The notes below the pieces were generated by a model. That model was not told where the DNA came from. It worked only from the letters and a program-made list of their open reading frames with translations, and searched no databases. A DNA stretch of 64,000 nucleotides from Planctomycetota bacterium (GTDB taxonomy: Bacteria > Planctomycetota > SZUA-567), in assembly GCA_020060765.1 (NCBI GenBank), contig JAGUZQ010000120.1, positions 62,001 through 126,000 of the forward strand, written 5' to 3'. The position numbers were made by a program, and so were the translations under genes. Positions 8,976 to 17,162 of this stretch are shown here, piece after piece; positions within the stretch are counted from its first letter, which is position 1; each line of letters starts with the position of its first letter.

Positions 8976-9743
8976 ATGGCGGCGGAAATGGCGGCAATCG
9001 ATTGCGGCAACAGTTGCCTGAAAATCGCTGAGTTTAACACGCAAATCATTGTCAGATCAACTGTTATAACAAACAATCAACTATCGGAAATTGTGCTGCA
9101 AGCCGAATTATCGCGGCTCAAAGCCGCAGAACTCCCTGAAATCTGCCTGGCGTCGGTTGTGCCTGGAAACACAGAGCTGGTGAAAGCCGTGGCGAAGAAG
9201 TTGGGTTTGGCGCTGAAAATCGTCGATTTCCGCCATTCCGGCCTGTTGCCGCACCGGTTGAGCGCGCCGGAATCAACCGGAATTGATCGACTATTGGCAG
9301 CGCGGGCGGGGTGGGAAGCAGCGAAACCAACCAACCAGTTGGTTGTGATCCAGGCCGGCACCGCAGTCACGGTCGATCTGGTGGAACGCGGCGTTTTGCT
9401 GGGAGGCGCGATTATTCCGGGCCCGCGGATGTGGCTGGACAGCCTGGCCGGCGCAGCGCAGATACCGGGTTTTTCGCCAGACGACTGTGATTGGGAAAAC
9501 TGGAAAATCGGCGGTAACACCCGCGAAGCGGTGATGGCTGGGTTGCAGACAGGCTTGCCCGCCGCAGTTGAGGCGCTGGTGGAACGAATGGCGAAGCCGG
9601 AAGCGATGGTAGTTGTGACTGGCGGCTGGGGACAAATCCTGGCAAATCACCTGAAAAGAAAAGCGGTCTGGCAGGAAAACCTGGTGCTGCACGGCATCAG
9701 GCTGGCTTGTAAATCAGGGTATGATCCAGACCTTATGGCTTGA
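8976..9743 (+). CDS. coaX: Type III pantothenate kinase
   Basis: 255 aa, normal for CoaX, which phosphorylates pantothenate in the first step of coenzyme A synthesis. ASKHA-fold motifs are present: N-terminal AIDCGNS (Asp9, phosphate loop), STGIDRLLAA with Asp104 (the GxDR catalytic Asp), GTAVTVD (Asp134), GGAIIPGP and a C-terminal VVVTGGWG. One oddity: the motif normally read DxGTA is QAGTA here, with Gln126 replacing the usual Asp. Soluble enzyme. Its last 11 nt overlap the convergent URO-D gene. A promoter-like pair lies just upstream, so it is probably transcribed alone. Confidence 0.9.
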   Translation: MAAEMAAIDCGNSCLKIAEFNTQIIVRSTVITNNQLSEIVLQAELSRLKAAELPEICLASVVPGNTELVKAVAKKLGLALKIVDFRHSGLLPHRLSAPESTGIDRLLAARAGWEAAKPTNQLVVIQAGTAVTVDLVERGVLLGGAIIPGPRMWLDSLAGAAQIPGFSPDDCDWENWKIGGNTREAVMAGLQTGLPAAVEALVERMAKPEAMVVVTGGWGQILANHLKRKAVWQENLVLHGIRLACKSGYDPDLMA

Positions 9744-10842
9744 AATCATCCCTGGCCTGCACCATGGCTAAGACATGCTCGGGGGGAGTATCCCGGGTAA
9801 TTTGCTCTGTAGACAAAACATAGCCGCCCGGCCCCGCATCCCGCATTGCCTGCAGACAAAGCTCATAGATCTTTTCCGGCGGGCCCGGTTCTATCTCGTG
9901 TACGGCATCAAGATTGCCTTTCAGGCAAACGCGGTCGCCCACCCGCTGCTTGGCATCGCGCAGGGTCATATCCCCGCCTGAGCAATGGCGGTCAATTGAT
10001 TCCAGCACATCCGCCCCGGTAGCAGCCATATCCTCCAGAATCGGGCTGATTCTGCCGCAGATATGCAACAACGCCTTCATGCCCAGCCCGTGAGCATAGG
10101 CGATGGATTTTTTATGATAGTCAAAGAAAAGCTCGCGATAGGTTTCCGGCGAAAACAGGCTGCAGGAAGCGGTGGCATCGCCGGTGTATACGCCATCGCA
10201 GCCAAGATGGCACAGCGCCTGCATCTCCTCCTTCAGTTGTTCAAAACGCCGGTCAAGGATGGCGCGGCACAGGCCGGTGTCTGTCATGGTCGCCAGCATT
10301 GATTCCTCCAGCCCCATCTGAGTCGCAAGTTCATTGGCCGACTGGTTGCAGGCAAACCCGAACAAAAACCGCTTGCCTTTAAACTCCTCCACATAACGGG
10401 CAAGGCTGCTGTAGCCGGTTTTTTGCAATAACTCCCGCCAGGGAGTGACCGTCATTTTTTCGACATCGCGCTCGGTTTCGACAAGAGGCCTGCTTTTGCT
10501 TAACGGGATTTTCGTTTTCTGGTCATGCAGCACCCGGAAAGTCTGTCTCCCGGTCTGCTTGTCAAAAAATGCCAGGCCATCACCTTCCCTGACGATTTTT
10601 TCGTCAACACCTGCTTCAAGGCCGGGTCGCATATAGATGATATCGTTTTGGTAAAGCTTGGCACTGTTGATCATTGCTGCTGGCAGAATATCCTTGTCCA
10701 GATACATTTCATGCGCGCAGATACCCATCCGCCTCAGGGCATTTTCGGGCGACTCGTACGCATGGAAAGGGACTTTGTCCGGAATCTCAAGCGCGAAAGC
10801 AGACATTACCCGCGATAACGATGAGGAAGTATTTTCCGCCAT
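9733..10842 (-). CDS. Uroporphyrinogen decarboxylase-family protein (methyltransferase-like)
   Basis: 369 aa of the URO-D/MtaA superfamily. These proteins have a TIM barrel and act either in haem synthesis or in corrinoid-dependent methyl transfer. The HICG motif (a zinc His-x-Cys in MtaA-type enzymes) is present in LLHICGRISPIL, but the later Cys position reads STEQITRDTP, so the classical zinc triad is incomplete. It is therefore unlikely to be HemE and may not be a standard CoM methyltransferase. The start at 10842 is chosen for the GGGAG six nt upstream; an in-frame codon 11 residues earlier has no such signal. It overlaps the coaX end by 11 nt. The next gene upstream, fusion copy 2, is divergent. 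Confidence 0.75.
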   Translation of the reverse strand: MAENTSSSLSRVMSAFALEIPDKVPFHAYESPENALRRMGICAHEMYLDKDILPAAMINSAKLYQNDIIYMRPGLEAGVDEKIVREGDGLAFFDKQTGRQTFRVLHDQKTKIPLSKSRPLVETERDVEKMTVTPWRELLQKTGYSSLARYVEEFKGKRFLFGFACNQSANELATQMGLEESMLATMTDTGLCRAILDRRFEQLKEEMQALCHLGCDGVYTGDATASCSLFSPETYRELFFDYHKKSIAYAHGLGMKALLHICGRISPILEDMAATGADVLESIDRHCSGGDMTLRDAKQRVGDRVCLKGNLDAVHEIEPGPPEKIYELCLQAMRDAGPGGYVLSTEQITRDTPPEHVLAMVQARDDFKP

Positions 10843-11082
10843 ACCTATCTCCCAAGTCAGAAAAATAGCGAACAATGGGGAACTAAACCGCTTCTGGAGA
10901 AATGATACCGCATGGGTTGATTTAAAGGGATGGTTGAAATAACCGAGATAATGTCATAAATAATTTTGCCAGAAACCTGCTGCGAGATAAATTCGTTAAG
11001 TTCAGTGATAATAAGCAAAAACATCGAATTATCTTATAACTATTTAGTGCCCGTAAATACACAACTTCTGTATTATTGGAAG

Positions 11083-11127
11083 TTTTCCACAGAAGCTGTT
11101 TGACTAAGCTTTTGTGTATTGTATTAT
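11083..11127 (+). promoter_or_regulatory. Promoter and candidate operator of fusion copy 2
   Basis: -35 TTGACT (11100-11105), 16-nt spacer, -10 TATTAT (11122-11127): a good sigma70 promoter. Just upstream is TTTTCCACAGAA (11083-11094), matching 11 of 12 bases with a site upstream of fusion copy 1, and a 22-bp dyad with AACTTC/GAAGTT arms (11063-11084). The 10843-11168 gap is AT-rich and otherwise empty. Confidence 0.55.
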
Positions 11128-11168
11128 GCCTGTGAATATATCTAGCTGAATTTTTTTTAGGGTAAATC

Positions 11169-12515
11169 ATGGATGGGGCAATACACAGCCACCGGGAAGA
11201 GCTTGCAGCCAGGGCGAATCGCCAATACGGCTACTTTACCGCCGGCCAGGCAAGCGCGGTCGGGTATGTAAGCAACCATCACAGCTATCACCTCAAGCAG
11301 GGCAACTGGCTGCGGATCGGGCGCGGTTTGTATCGCCTTGGCGGCTGGGCAGATACGCCGGATTCCGAGGCCATGCGCTGCCTGTTGAGTCTGCGCCACA
11401 AGGATGGTACTATCCAGGCCGTTGCCAGTCACTCAACCGCCTTGTGTTTACATGAATTATCGGAATCTGCTCCTGAGGTAACCGAGGTAACTGTTCCACC
11501 GGGAACAGACCGGGAAGCTCCCCCGGATTGCCGGTTGCATTGCTCGGAATTACCCCGATGCGATATAATGAGGAAGGGAGAGCTGCTTTATACCCGCTTG
11601 CTCAGAACCTTCTGCGATCTGGAGCCGGTTCTGCCCCGGCAGGAATGGGAAAATGCGGTGCGCCGCGCGGTGGAAAACGGCAAAATCAGAAAGGAGCTGG
11701 TTATGAAAATGGGCTGGCTGAAATCCGCCGAGTCTCCTTTTCAAGAATCGCCAAACACAATGAATAATGATGCAAGCGCGGGACGGCGGCTGCACTTGTC
11801 CTCTTTATCGCGCGCGGGTTTCACTCTAGTGGAACTGCTGGTGGTAGTGGCGATTATCTCCATTCTGGCTTCCCTGTTGCTGCCGATTCTGGGCAAGGCT
11901 CGGGAGATGGCGCGAGAAATCTCTTGCGCCAGCAACATCCGACAGATCGGCCTCGGCCACCAGATGTATAGTGACAACAACCACGGCTATTTCATCCGCG
12001 CCGACTACAGCGCCTTCGGCGTCAGTTATTATACCTGGAGCTGGGCGCTGGGGCTTAACCAGGAGCAATACGTCCCCGACATTTCCATCTACGCCTGCCC
12101 CACCATGATGTCGTTTAACCCGCTTTATTCAGAATTCAGCACCGGCACTGCCTCCTCCTCCCGTTTTCTCTACGTCCATTACGGCTATAACGTCTACCAC
12201 CTTGGCAGCAGTTACAAGTACACCTGGAACTGGACTTCGCCTCCCGCCAAGTTCAGCCAGGTAAAAAATCCTTCCGCCACTATCCTGCTGGCCGACAGTT
12301 TCGGTCGTACCTCCTACCTTTCGGGAATCTACGTCGGAACCTACCAGATCCAGGACGGTACCTTCAGCTACCAGATTCTGATCCACGACCGGCACCGCGA
12401 CGGCGCGCAGGTGCAATGGGTCGACGGACACGTCTCCCACGAAAAGGATGCCTGTGTCAGATTCGAGAACGATGGCGCCGTCGGCGGCACGGCGGAATAC
12501 TTCGACCGCAACTGA
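11169..12515 (+). CDS. AbiEi-type winged-helix domain fused to prepilin/H-X9-DG protein (copy 2)
   Basis: 448 aa, the same two-part design as 5352-6617. Residues 1-180 are an AbiEi-like winged helix ([52 protein letters not shown]). Residues about 214-448 are a prepilin-like protein with [16 protein letters not shown] (cleavage expected after Gly217) and an exact H-X9-DG motif ([12 protein letters not shown]) near the C-terminus. An internal ATG (11703, codon 179) has GGAG six nt upstream and could start a separate prepilin. AGGG lies six nt before the first ATG. The secreted hydrolase gene begins 21 nt after the stop, so they are probably cotranscribed. No toxin partner is adjacent. The first domain could regulate this operon, which is inference. 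Confidence 0.8.
   Translation: MDGAIHSHREELAARANRQYGYFTAGQASAVGYVSNHHSYHLKQGNWLRIGRGLYRLGGWADTPDSEAMRCLLSLRHKDGTIQAVASHSTALCLHELSESAPEVTEVTVPPGTDREAPPDCRLHCSELPRCDIMRKGELLYTRLLRTFCDLEPVLPRQEWENAVRRAVENGKIRKELVMKMGWLKSAESPFQESPNTMNNDASAGRRLHLSSLSRAGFTLVELLVVVAIISILASLLLPILGKAREMAREISCASNIRQIGLGHQMYSDNNHGYFIRADYSAFGVSYYTWSWALGLNQEQYVPDISIYACPTMMSFNPLYSEFSTGTASSSRFLYVHYGYNVYHLGSSYKYTWNWTSPPAKFSQVKNPSATILLADSFGRTSYLSGIYVGTYQIQDGTFSYQILIHDRHRDGAQVQWVDGHVSHEKDACVRFENDGAVGGTAEYFDRN
11691..11705 (+). promoter_or_regulatory. Internal Shine-Dalgarno and in-frame ATG before the prepilin part (copy 2)
   Basis: AAGGAG (11691-11696), spacer CTGGTT, ATG at 11703-11705. It would yield a 270-aa prepilin without the winged helix. 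It falls at the same domain boundary as the internal signal in copy 1. Confidence 0.4.
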
Positions 12516-12536
12516 CCTTTCATACGGAGGAATGAC

Positions 12537-15491
12537 ATGACCGGAAATGCGAACGAACACGGATCTGTATTTGCGATCACCTTAAAAAAACTGGTCACGC
12601 TGGCGCTGGCGGTTGCCGCGCTCGCTTTGTTGCCTCTTGCCTGCGGGGAACAACCGGAGACTGCTCCGGAGAAGAAACAGGCGGTTCGCCCCGCCTGGGC
12701 GCCGGACAAGCGTCCGCTGGTATTTTCCCGCAGCCAGACGAAGTACAATTATTATAAGAACTATCTCAATAACCGCACCTGGCTAGACCGGCCTCTGCTG
12801 TTTGATCGCGCCCTCGGCCCGCAACCAGGCGACCCCGCTCCCGGCTACGGCGGCACTTTCGCCAGCTTCCGCCAGGACATTGACACGGCTAAAACCTATG
12901 GGCTGGACGGACTGGCGGTGCTGCTGGGCTACAAGCGCATGGCGGAAAACGGATTCGCCACCATCGATTTCACCAAACAAGCCGCGCCGGAAAATTTTTC
13001 CCTGCTGATAGAATTTTCCGGCGACAAAAGCCCGGCCGAGGATGTTGTCGCCTACCAGGCCGAATCGATCCGCCGACAATTGGCCTGCCCTGACGCCGCG
13101 CGTCTGGACGGAAAAATCGCTATCACCTCCTACGTGGCTGACGGCATCCCGCCGGAGAAGTGGCGCGAAATTCTGGCCGGTCTGCGGCGGGAGGTCGGCG
13201 ACTCCTTCGTCTTCCTCGCAGACGTAGCCTGCCCCTGGGTGTCGGCCTTCGACGCTTTCTGCAAAAACAATCGCGTCATGCCGGAGGACAAAGCGCGGGA
13301 AGTCGAAGCGTCGGTGCGCTCCTACCTGGAAACCGCCGATGGCGTGATGTTCAACATGCCGACCGTGGTCAGCGACGACGAACGCTACGACCGGCGGCCG
13401 CCGCGCGATTTTTTCGAGAATTTCGTGATCCCCCTGTTTCTGAAACTGCGTAACGACCCCGCTTATGCGAAGAAATACTTCGGCGTCAAACTCGGCCTGG
13501 CCTATATCAACCACATGAGCGGCGTGACCAAGAGCGAGGCATGCACCAAGACCCTGCGTTACGGCTTCGAGACCGCGCTGCGGGTGCGCCCCGACGTGAT
13601 GCAATTGGCGGAATGGAATGAGGTCAACGAAAACACCTGCTTCATGCCGACGGTGGCCAAGTCTTTCTCCACCCAGCGTATTCTCAAGTATTACATGCAC
13701 GTGCTCAGAAACGAAGCTCCCGCGCCCAACCCCGGCGACGACATCTCGCTCCCGAATCTCATCCTCAGCTATCGTCCTTATCTCAGGCTGGGCGAGCCGC
13801 TGGAGGTGGAGGTGCTGAACATTCCGGACGGAACCGCGGCTGGAGAGTTTTCCGTCGGGCTGGAACTGCTTGACGAAAACGGGCGCACGGTCAAACAATT
13901 CCCCGGGATGAAACTGCCTGCCGCAGAGTTGAAGGATGTCACCTGGTCGCTGCCGACGGAAAATTTTCCCGACGCCGAGATACTGCGCCCTGTCCTCACG
14001 GTGAAGCCGCCTCGCGGCAAGACGCTTCGCTATGCCGAGGGGCTGCAGGCGATGCGGATACACACGACTTGGAACATAGATTATCTCTGCGTCAAGCAGC
14101 CGCTGCGCGATTTGATTCAGCCGCAACAGGCTGAGTTCGCGTCGACCGCGGAGCATCGTCTGCGCGGCGCATTCGCCTGCGGCGAAAACCTGGCGGCGCT
14201 GGAGGTGTTGGAAGACGACGGGGAAATCTACGGCGCGGGGCGCGAGAACGAATATCCTTCACTCGACACGCACACGCTGTTCCGGGTCTATTATCAGGGG
14301 AAAAGCGGCAAGCCTTTCACTGGCAAGGTGACGATCAAGAACACTTCGTTCAAGTTTCTGCCTCCGCCCGACCGGGGATTGACTTTCCATAGCTGCAAGG
14401 GAGATTCGGTGTCTGTCAATTTCAAGGCCAGCGTGGTAGGCCCTCCGGTAGGGTTTTTCCTGGCCGTGCCCAAGGCGGAGGCGGCACAGGGTGAACTTGA
14501 CATTGACTTCAACCTGCTGAAAGGAAACATCGCGCTGAAAACCGCACTGGATTACGGCATGGCGGCACTGACCGGCGAGGACGGCATTTCCCTGGTCGTC
14601 CAGCCCTGGACGTGGCTGCCGGATATTCCCGCGCGCATCAATGCGCCGAAGGCTGAATTCGATATTCCCGCCGCGCTGCACGAAGCCGACGCGGTCTACC
14701 ACATGCGCGCCGTCACGGTTGCAGGCAAGACCTGGCGCAGCGCGCCGGTCATCCACCGCGCGCCGCGTTCCGGCCAGACGACGAAGCTGACCGTGTTTTC
14801 CGAAACCAGGCAGCAGCCAGTCGACATCGTTGTCGCGAAGGAACGGGTGCCTGATCTGACCTGGGACTTCAACCCCGCCGCCGGAGGCGTCTTGCCCTGC
14901 AGGAACTCGCCCCGCTGGAACGGGCAACTGGGCGGCGCGGTGCAGTATGGCGAAACTTTCCATTCCCGCGCCTACCCGGAAGGAACCGTCATCACCGCGC
15001 CTGCCTGGGCGACGGAAGACGGTTTCCCCTGCCTGAAATTCGACGGCCGGGGCAACTTCGCCCACTTCCCGACGGAGGCGTTCCCGCGCGGCAGCTTTAC
15101 TCTGAGTTTCGAGATCAAGCCGACCTCGGAAGAAAACCAGGTGCTGTTCACGCATCATGGCTCGCTGATCGGCTCTCTCTCCCTGTTCCTGAACAAGGGC
15201 GCTATCACCGGCACCTTTGTCGACACCAAGGTCAAACTGCACCGGCTTGATCCGCGGATTTCTGTAAAAACCGGCGAGTGGTCAAAAGTGGAAGTGATTT
15301 ATGATTACCGCGCCTTCCGCGTGAAGGTGAACGGCAGGGAAGGGACATCGGTACCGCTGTCGGCGCGCGCGCTGTATATGGCGCCCTGCGTTTTCGGCGG
15401 ACGCCCCGGCTATGAGGAGTTTTTCCCCGGCGCGCCCCGGTTTTTCCAGGGCTATCTGAAAGCGTTCGGAATAGCGCACGGCGTCGAGTGA
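12537..15491 (+). CDS. Exported GH71/GH99-like protein with C-terminal LamG domain
   Basis: 984 aa. A hydrophobic export signal (about 18-34) ends in LLPLAC, possibly a lipobox with an atypical residue at -3. Residues about 55-420 look like a TIM-barrel enzyme of the GH71/GH99-like kind (DIDTAKTYGLDGLAVLLGY, then QLAEWNEVNENTCFMP with candidate acids). A beta-rich middle follows. The last roughly 170 residues form a LamG fold (PCLKFDGRGNFAHFP, GSFTLSFEIKPTS, TGEWSKVEVIYDYRAFRVKVNG). The ATG follows GGAGG and is 21 nt after the fusion gene. The pair mirrors the 1356-6617 pair, although the two hydrolases belong to different enzyme families. Secreted or membrane-anchored polysaccharide hydrolysis is inferred; the substrate is unknown. 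Confidence 0.65.
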   Translation: MTGNANEHGSVFAITLKKLVTLALAVAALALLPLACGEQPETAPEKKQAVRPAWAPDKRPLVFSRSQTKYNYYKNYLNNRTWLDRPLLFDRALGPQPGDPAPGYGGTFASFRQDIDTAKTYGLDGLAVLLGYKRMAENGFATIDFTKQAAPENFSLLIEFSGDKSPAEDVVAYQAESIRRQLACPDAARLDGKIAITSYVADGIPPEKWREILAGLRREVGDSFVFLADVACPWVSAFDAFCKNNRVMPEDKAREVEASVRSYLETADGVMFNMPTVVSDDERYDRRPPRDFFENFVIPLFLKLRNDPAYAKKYFGVKLGLAYINHMSGVTKSEACTKTLRYGFETALRVRPDVMQLAEWNEVNENTCFMPTVAKSFSTQRILKYYMHVLRNEAPAPNPGDDISLPNLILSYRPYLRLGEPLEVEVLNIPDGTAAGEFSVGLELLDENGRTVKQFPGMKLPAAELKDVTWSLPTENFPDAEILRPVLTVKPPRGKTLRYAEGLQAMRIHTTWNIDYLCVKQPLRDLIQPQQAEFASTAEHRLRGAFACGENLAALEVLEDDGEIYGAGRENEYPSLDTHTLFRVYYQGKSGKPFTGKVTIKNTSFKFLPPPDRGLTFHSCKGDSVSVNFKASVVGPPVGFFLAVPKAEAAQGELDIDFNLLKGNIALKTALDYGMAALTGEDGISLVVQPWTWLPDIPARINAPKAEFDIPAALHEADAVYHMRAVTVAGKTWRSAPVIHRAPRSGQTTKLTVFSETRQQPVDIVVAKERVPDLTWDFNPAAGGVLPCRNSPRWNGQLGGAVQYGETFHSRAYPEGTVITAPAWATEDGFPCLKFDGRGNFAHFPTEAFPRGSFTLSFEIKPTSEENQVLFTHHGSLIGSLSLFLNKGAITGTFVDTKVKLHRLDPRISVKTGEWSKVEVIYDYRAFRVKVNGREGTSVPLSARALYMAPCVFGGRPGYEEFFPGAPRFFQGYLKAFGIAHGVE

Positions 15492-15508
15492 CTGCTTGCC
15501 TGCAAAAG

Positions 15509-15541
15509 CCTCGTGCGGCTGCCAAAGACAGTCGCACGAGG
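15509..15541. terminator. Stem-loop between convergent genes
   Basis: Perfect 9-bp stem (CCTCGTGCG at 15509-15517 with its complement at 15533-15541), extendable by three pairs. It lies between the ends of two convergent genes. There is no T run on either strand, so termination is only plausible. Confidence 0.45.
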
Positions 15542-15573
15542 GAGAAGCGCTGGCTTCCGTTTGTTTGATTATC

Positions 15574-16761
15574 TTAAATTTTTGTTTCGTCGTATTGCGG
15601 CATGCCGCCGGTTTCGAACAGTTCGCGTTTCATCTTGAGATAGTACTTGTAATTTTCCAGACTGACGTCTGCCTGGACGCGGTGGTCGACGCCGGGAATA
15701 AAGCCGCCTTCGTTCACGACCGGCAACAGGCGTTTCAGTTCGGCCAGGATCGCCTTTTTCCCCGCCAGCAGTTTCATCTTGTCGAAACCACCCTGCATCC
15801 GCAGGTCGGGGTATTTCGCCCGCAGCGCCACAGGGTCGCTGCCGCCGTGGACTTCCACCGGGAACATGCAGTTGATGCCGCCGCCGAGGAAGGAGTCGAC
15901 GACGGCGGAGATGTTGCCATCGCAGTCGGTAAAGGCGACGTGGCAACCGTGGCGGTTCAGCAGGTCGGTGATCCGTTTATAACGCGGCATCACCACCTCG
16001 CGCATGAAATTAACGCCGACGATGGGGCCGGAGTTGAAACAGATGTCTTCCCACCCCGCAGCGAAATCGAATTCCACGTCAGGCAGAATCCGCGCCAGCG
16101 TGTCGGTCACGAGGCAGCAGAGAGTCTCGACGATTTCCTCCAGCAGTTCCGGATCGTCGTAGATCATCATCGCGATATTCTCGAAACCGATCCAGTTGCG
16201 CGGAGTGCCGATCATCGAGCCGATGGGGACGCACAGGGGATAGTCGCGCTGATTGTAGGCGGCGACGAGTTCCGCCCAGTTTTCCGGAACCCGGTCGGCG
16301 CCGGGCTGCAGGCGGAATTTGAACGCTTCCCAGGTCGCGCGATCCTTGATGGGAAAATCGATGTACTGGGGGATGGACTTGTCGCCGGTCTTGTTGATGC
16401 GGGCGATATAGCCGCTGGAATCGCGGTAGGTCAGATATTTTTCGTCTTCTTCCAATACCTCATGCTCGAAGGCCGGCTTCATGCCCATTACGTTGATCGG
16501 CGCGGTTTTCCAGTTTTCAATGCCGAAATACTCGTAAGCCGACTTTTCGTCTTTGACTTCTGCAGGCAAGCCCTCACGATGCCAGTTGTTGAGCGTCTCG
16601 GCCCAGTAGCCGAATTCGAAATTGGGCATTCGGTCGACTTTCCTGAAATTTATCGCGCGGCGATAGCGTTCGCGCAGGGTCAATTCCCCGCGCTGCGCCT
16701 GCCGGATTTTCGGAGCTTCGGTTTTCTGTTCAAGCATTGCCACCATTTCTTCCGCGTCCAT
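15574..16761 (-). CDS. Uroporphyrinogen decarboxylase-like protein, sugar-operon type
   Basis: 395 aa, URO-D superfamily. The opening is typical (LRERYRRAINFRKVDRMPNFEFGYWAETL). The metal-site HxC of the methyltransferases is missing. Instead it carries GGFIPGVDHRVQADVSLENY near the end, a pattern shared with the URO-D protein at 39988-41016 ([20 protein letters not shown]). These two form a subgroup distinct from the one at 9733-10842. The start at 16761 has GGAG 7 nt upstream. The frame stays open a further 72 codons upstream only because it reads through MITE copy 2, so I left that part out. No partner gene lies on this strand nearby. Substrate unknown. Confidence 0.78.
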   Translation of the reverse strand: MDAEEMVAMLEQKTEAPKIRQAQRGELTLRERYRRAINFRKVDRMPNFEFGYWAETLNNWHREGLPAEVKDEKSAYEYFGIENWKTAPINVMGMKPAFEHEVLEEDEKYLTYRDSSGYIARINKTGDKSIPQYIDFPIKDRATWEAFKFRLQPGADRVPENWAELVAAYNQRDYPLCVPIGSMIGTPRNWIGFENIAMMIYDDPELLEEIVETLCCLVTDTLARILPDVEFDFAAGWEDICFNSGPIVGVNFMREVVMPRYKRITDLLNRHGCHVAFTDCDGNISAVVDSFLGGGINCMFPVEVHGGSDPVALRAKYPDLRMQGGFDKMKLLAGKKAILAELKRLLPVVNEGGFIPGVDHRVQADVSLENYKYYLKMKRELFETGGMPQYDETKI

Positions 16762-16783
16762 GAGTTTTCTCCGTAAAGAATAA

Positions 16784-16843
16784 ATCCTCCCCTTCCAGGG
16801 GAGGTCAGGAAGAGAGTCCTTCTCTTTCACTCCCTCTAACTCC
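16784..16843. repeat. GGGGAGG-type inverted repeat, partial
   Basis: The hairpin-forming segment CCTCCCCTTCCAGGGGAGG and a trailing CTCCCTCTAACTCC are related to the fuller element at 44042-44126. Located just upstream of the URO-D gene start and next to MITE copy 2. Confidence 0.55.
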
Positions 16844-16846
16844 ACT

Positions 16847-17005
16847 ACGGTTAAATTAAGGAAAAAACTTGTACCGTCATTCCCGCGAAGGCGGGAATCC
16901 AGGAGGTGTTGCGTACGGTTTCCTACCTGGATTCCCGCCTTCGCGGGAATGACGACCGTAAGTTTTTTTATGGACACAGAACGATTTTTTCCTTGATTAA
17001 ACCGT
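16847..17005. repeat. MITE/REP-like palindromic element, copy 2 (inverted relative to copy 1)
   Basis: Core 16875-16954 with the loop in the opposite orientation to copy 1. Outer inverted arms 16847-16867 and 16985-17005 match at 19 of 21 positions and begin with ACGGTT. Together with the adjacent GGGGAGG repeat it fills most of the 16762-17162 gap; the remaining bases before the AraC gene show no gene. Confidence 0.85.
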
Positions 17006-17162
17006 TGCTTCTAACTCCCACCGAGAGGGGAAAACAGAATACCCTCGCGTTTACCCCCCTATATGCGGGGCACCATACCAACCGGTTTCAGCATATCCCA
17101 CTCTCCGCGTTCAGCCAGTTTATTTATCTGGACATTGGTCTTTATTTCTGGATAATATTGCT

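Noticed and set aside
9733-10842. hemE (haem synthesis uroporphyrinogen decarboxylase)
   Set aside because: The characteristic HemE N-terminal substrate-binding motif is not seen, and an HxCG metal-type motif typical of methyltransferase relatives is present instead.
11083-11094. DnaA box (TTTTCCACA) suggesting an origin
   Set aside because: A single imperfect box without a cluster or origin-type neighbours; better explained as part of the promoter region shared with the other fusion gene.
5352-12515. A type IV toxin-antitoxin system (AbiEi/AbiEii)
   Set aside because: Only the antitoxin-like winged helix is present, fused to prepilins; no nucleotidyltransferase toxin gene is adjacent to either copy.
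16762-16977. N-terminal extension of 72 codons for the URO-D protein
   Set aside because: It translates MITE copy 2 and the GGGGAGG repeat; a good ribosome-binding site marks the ATG at 16761.
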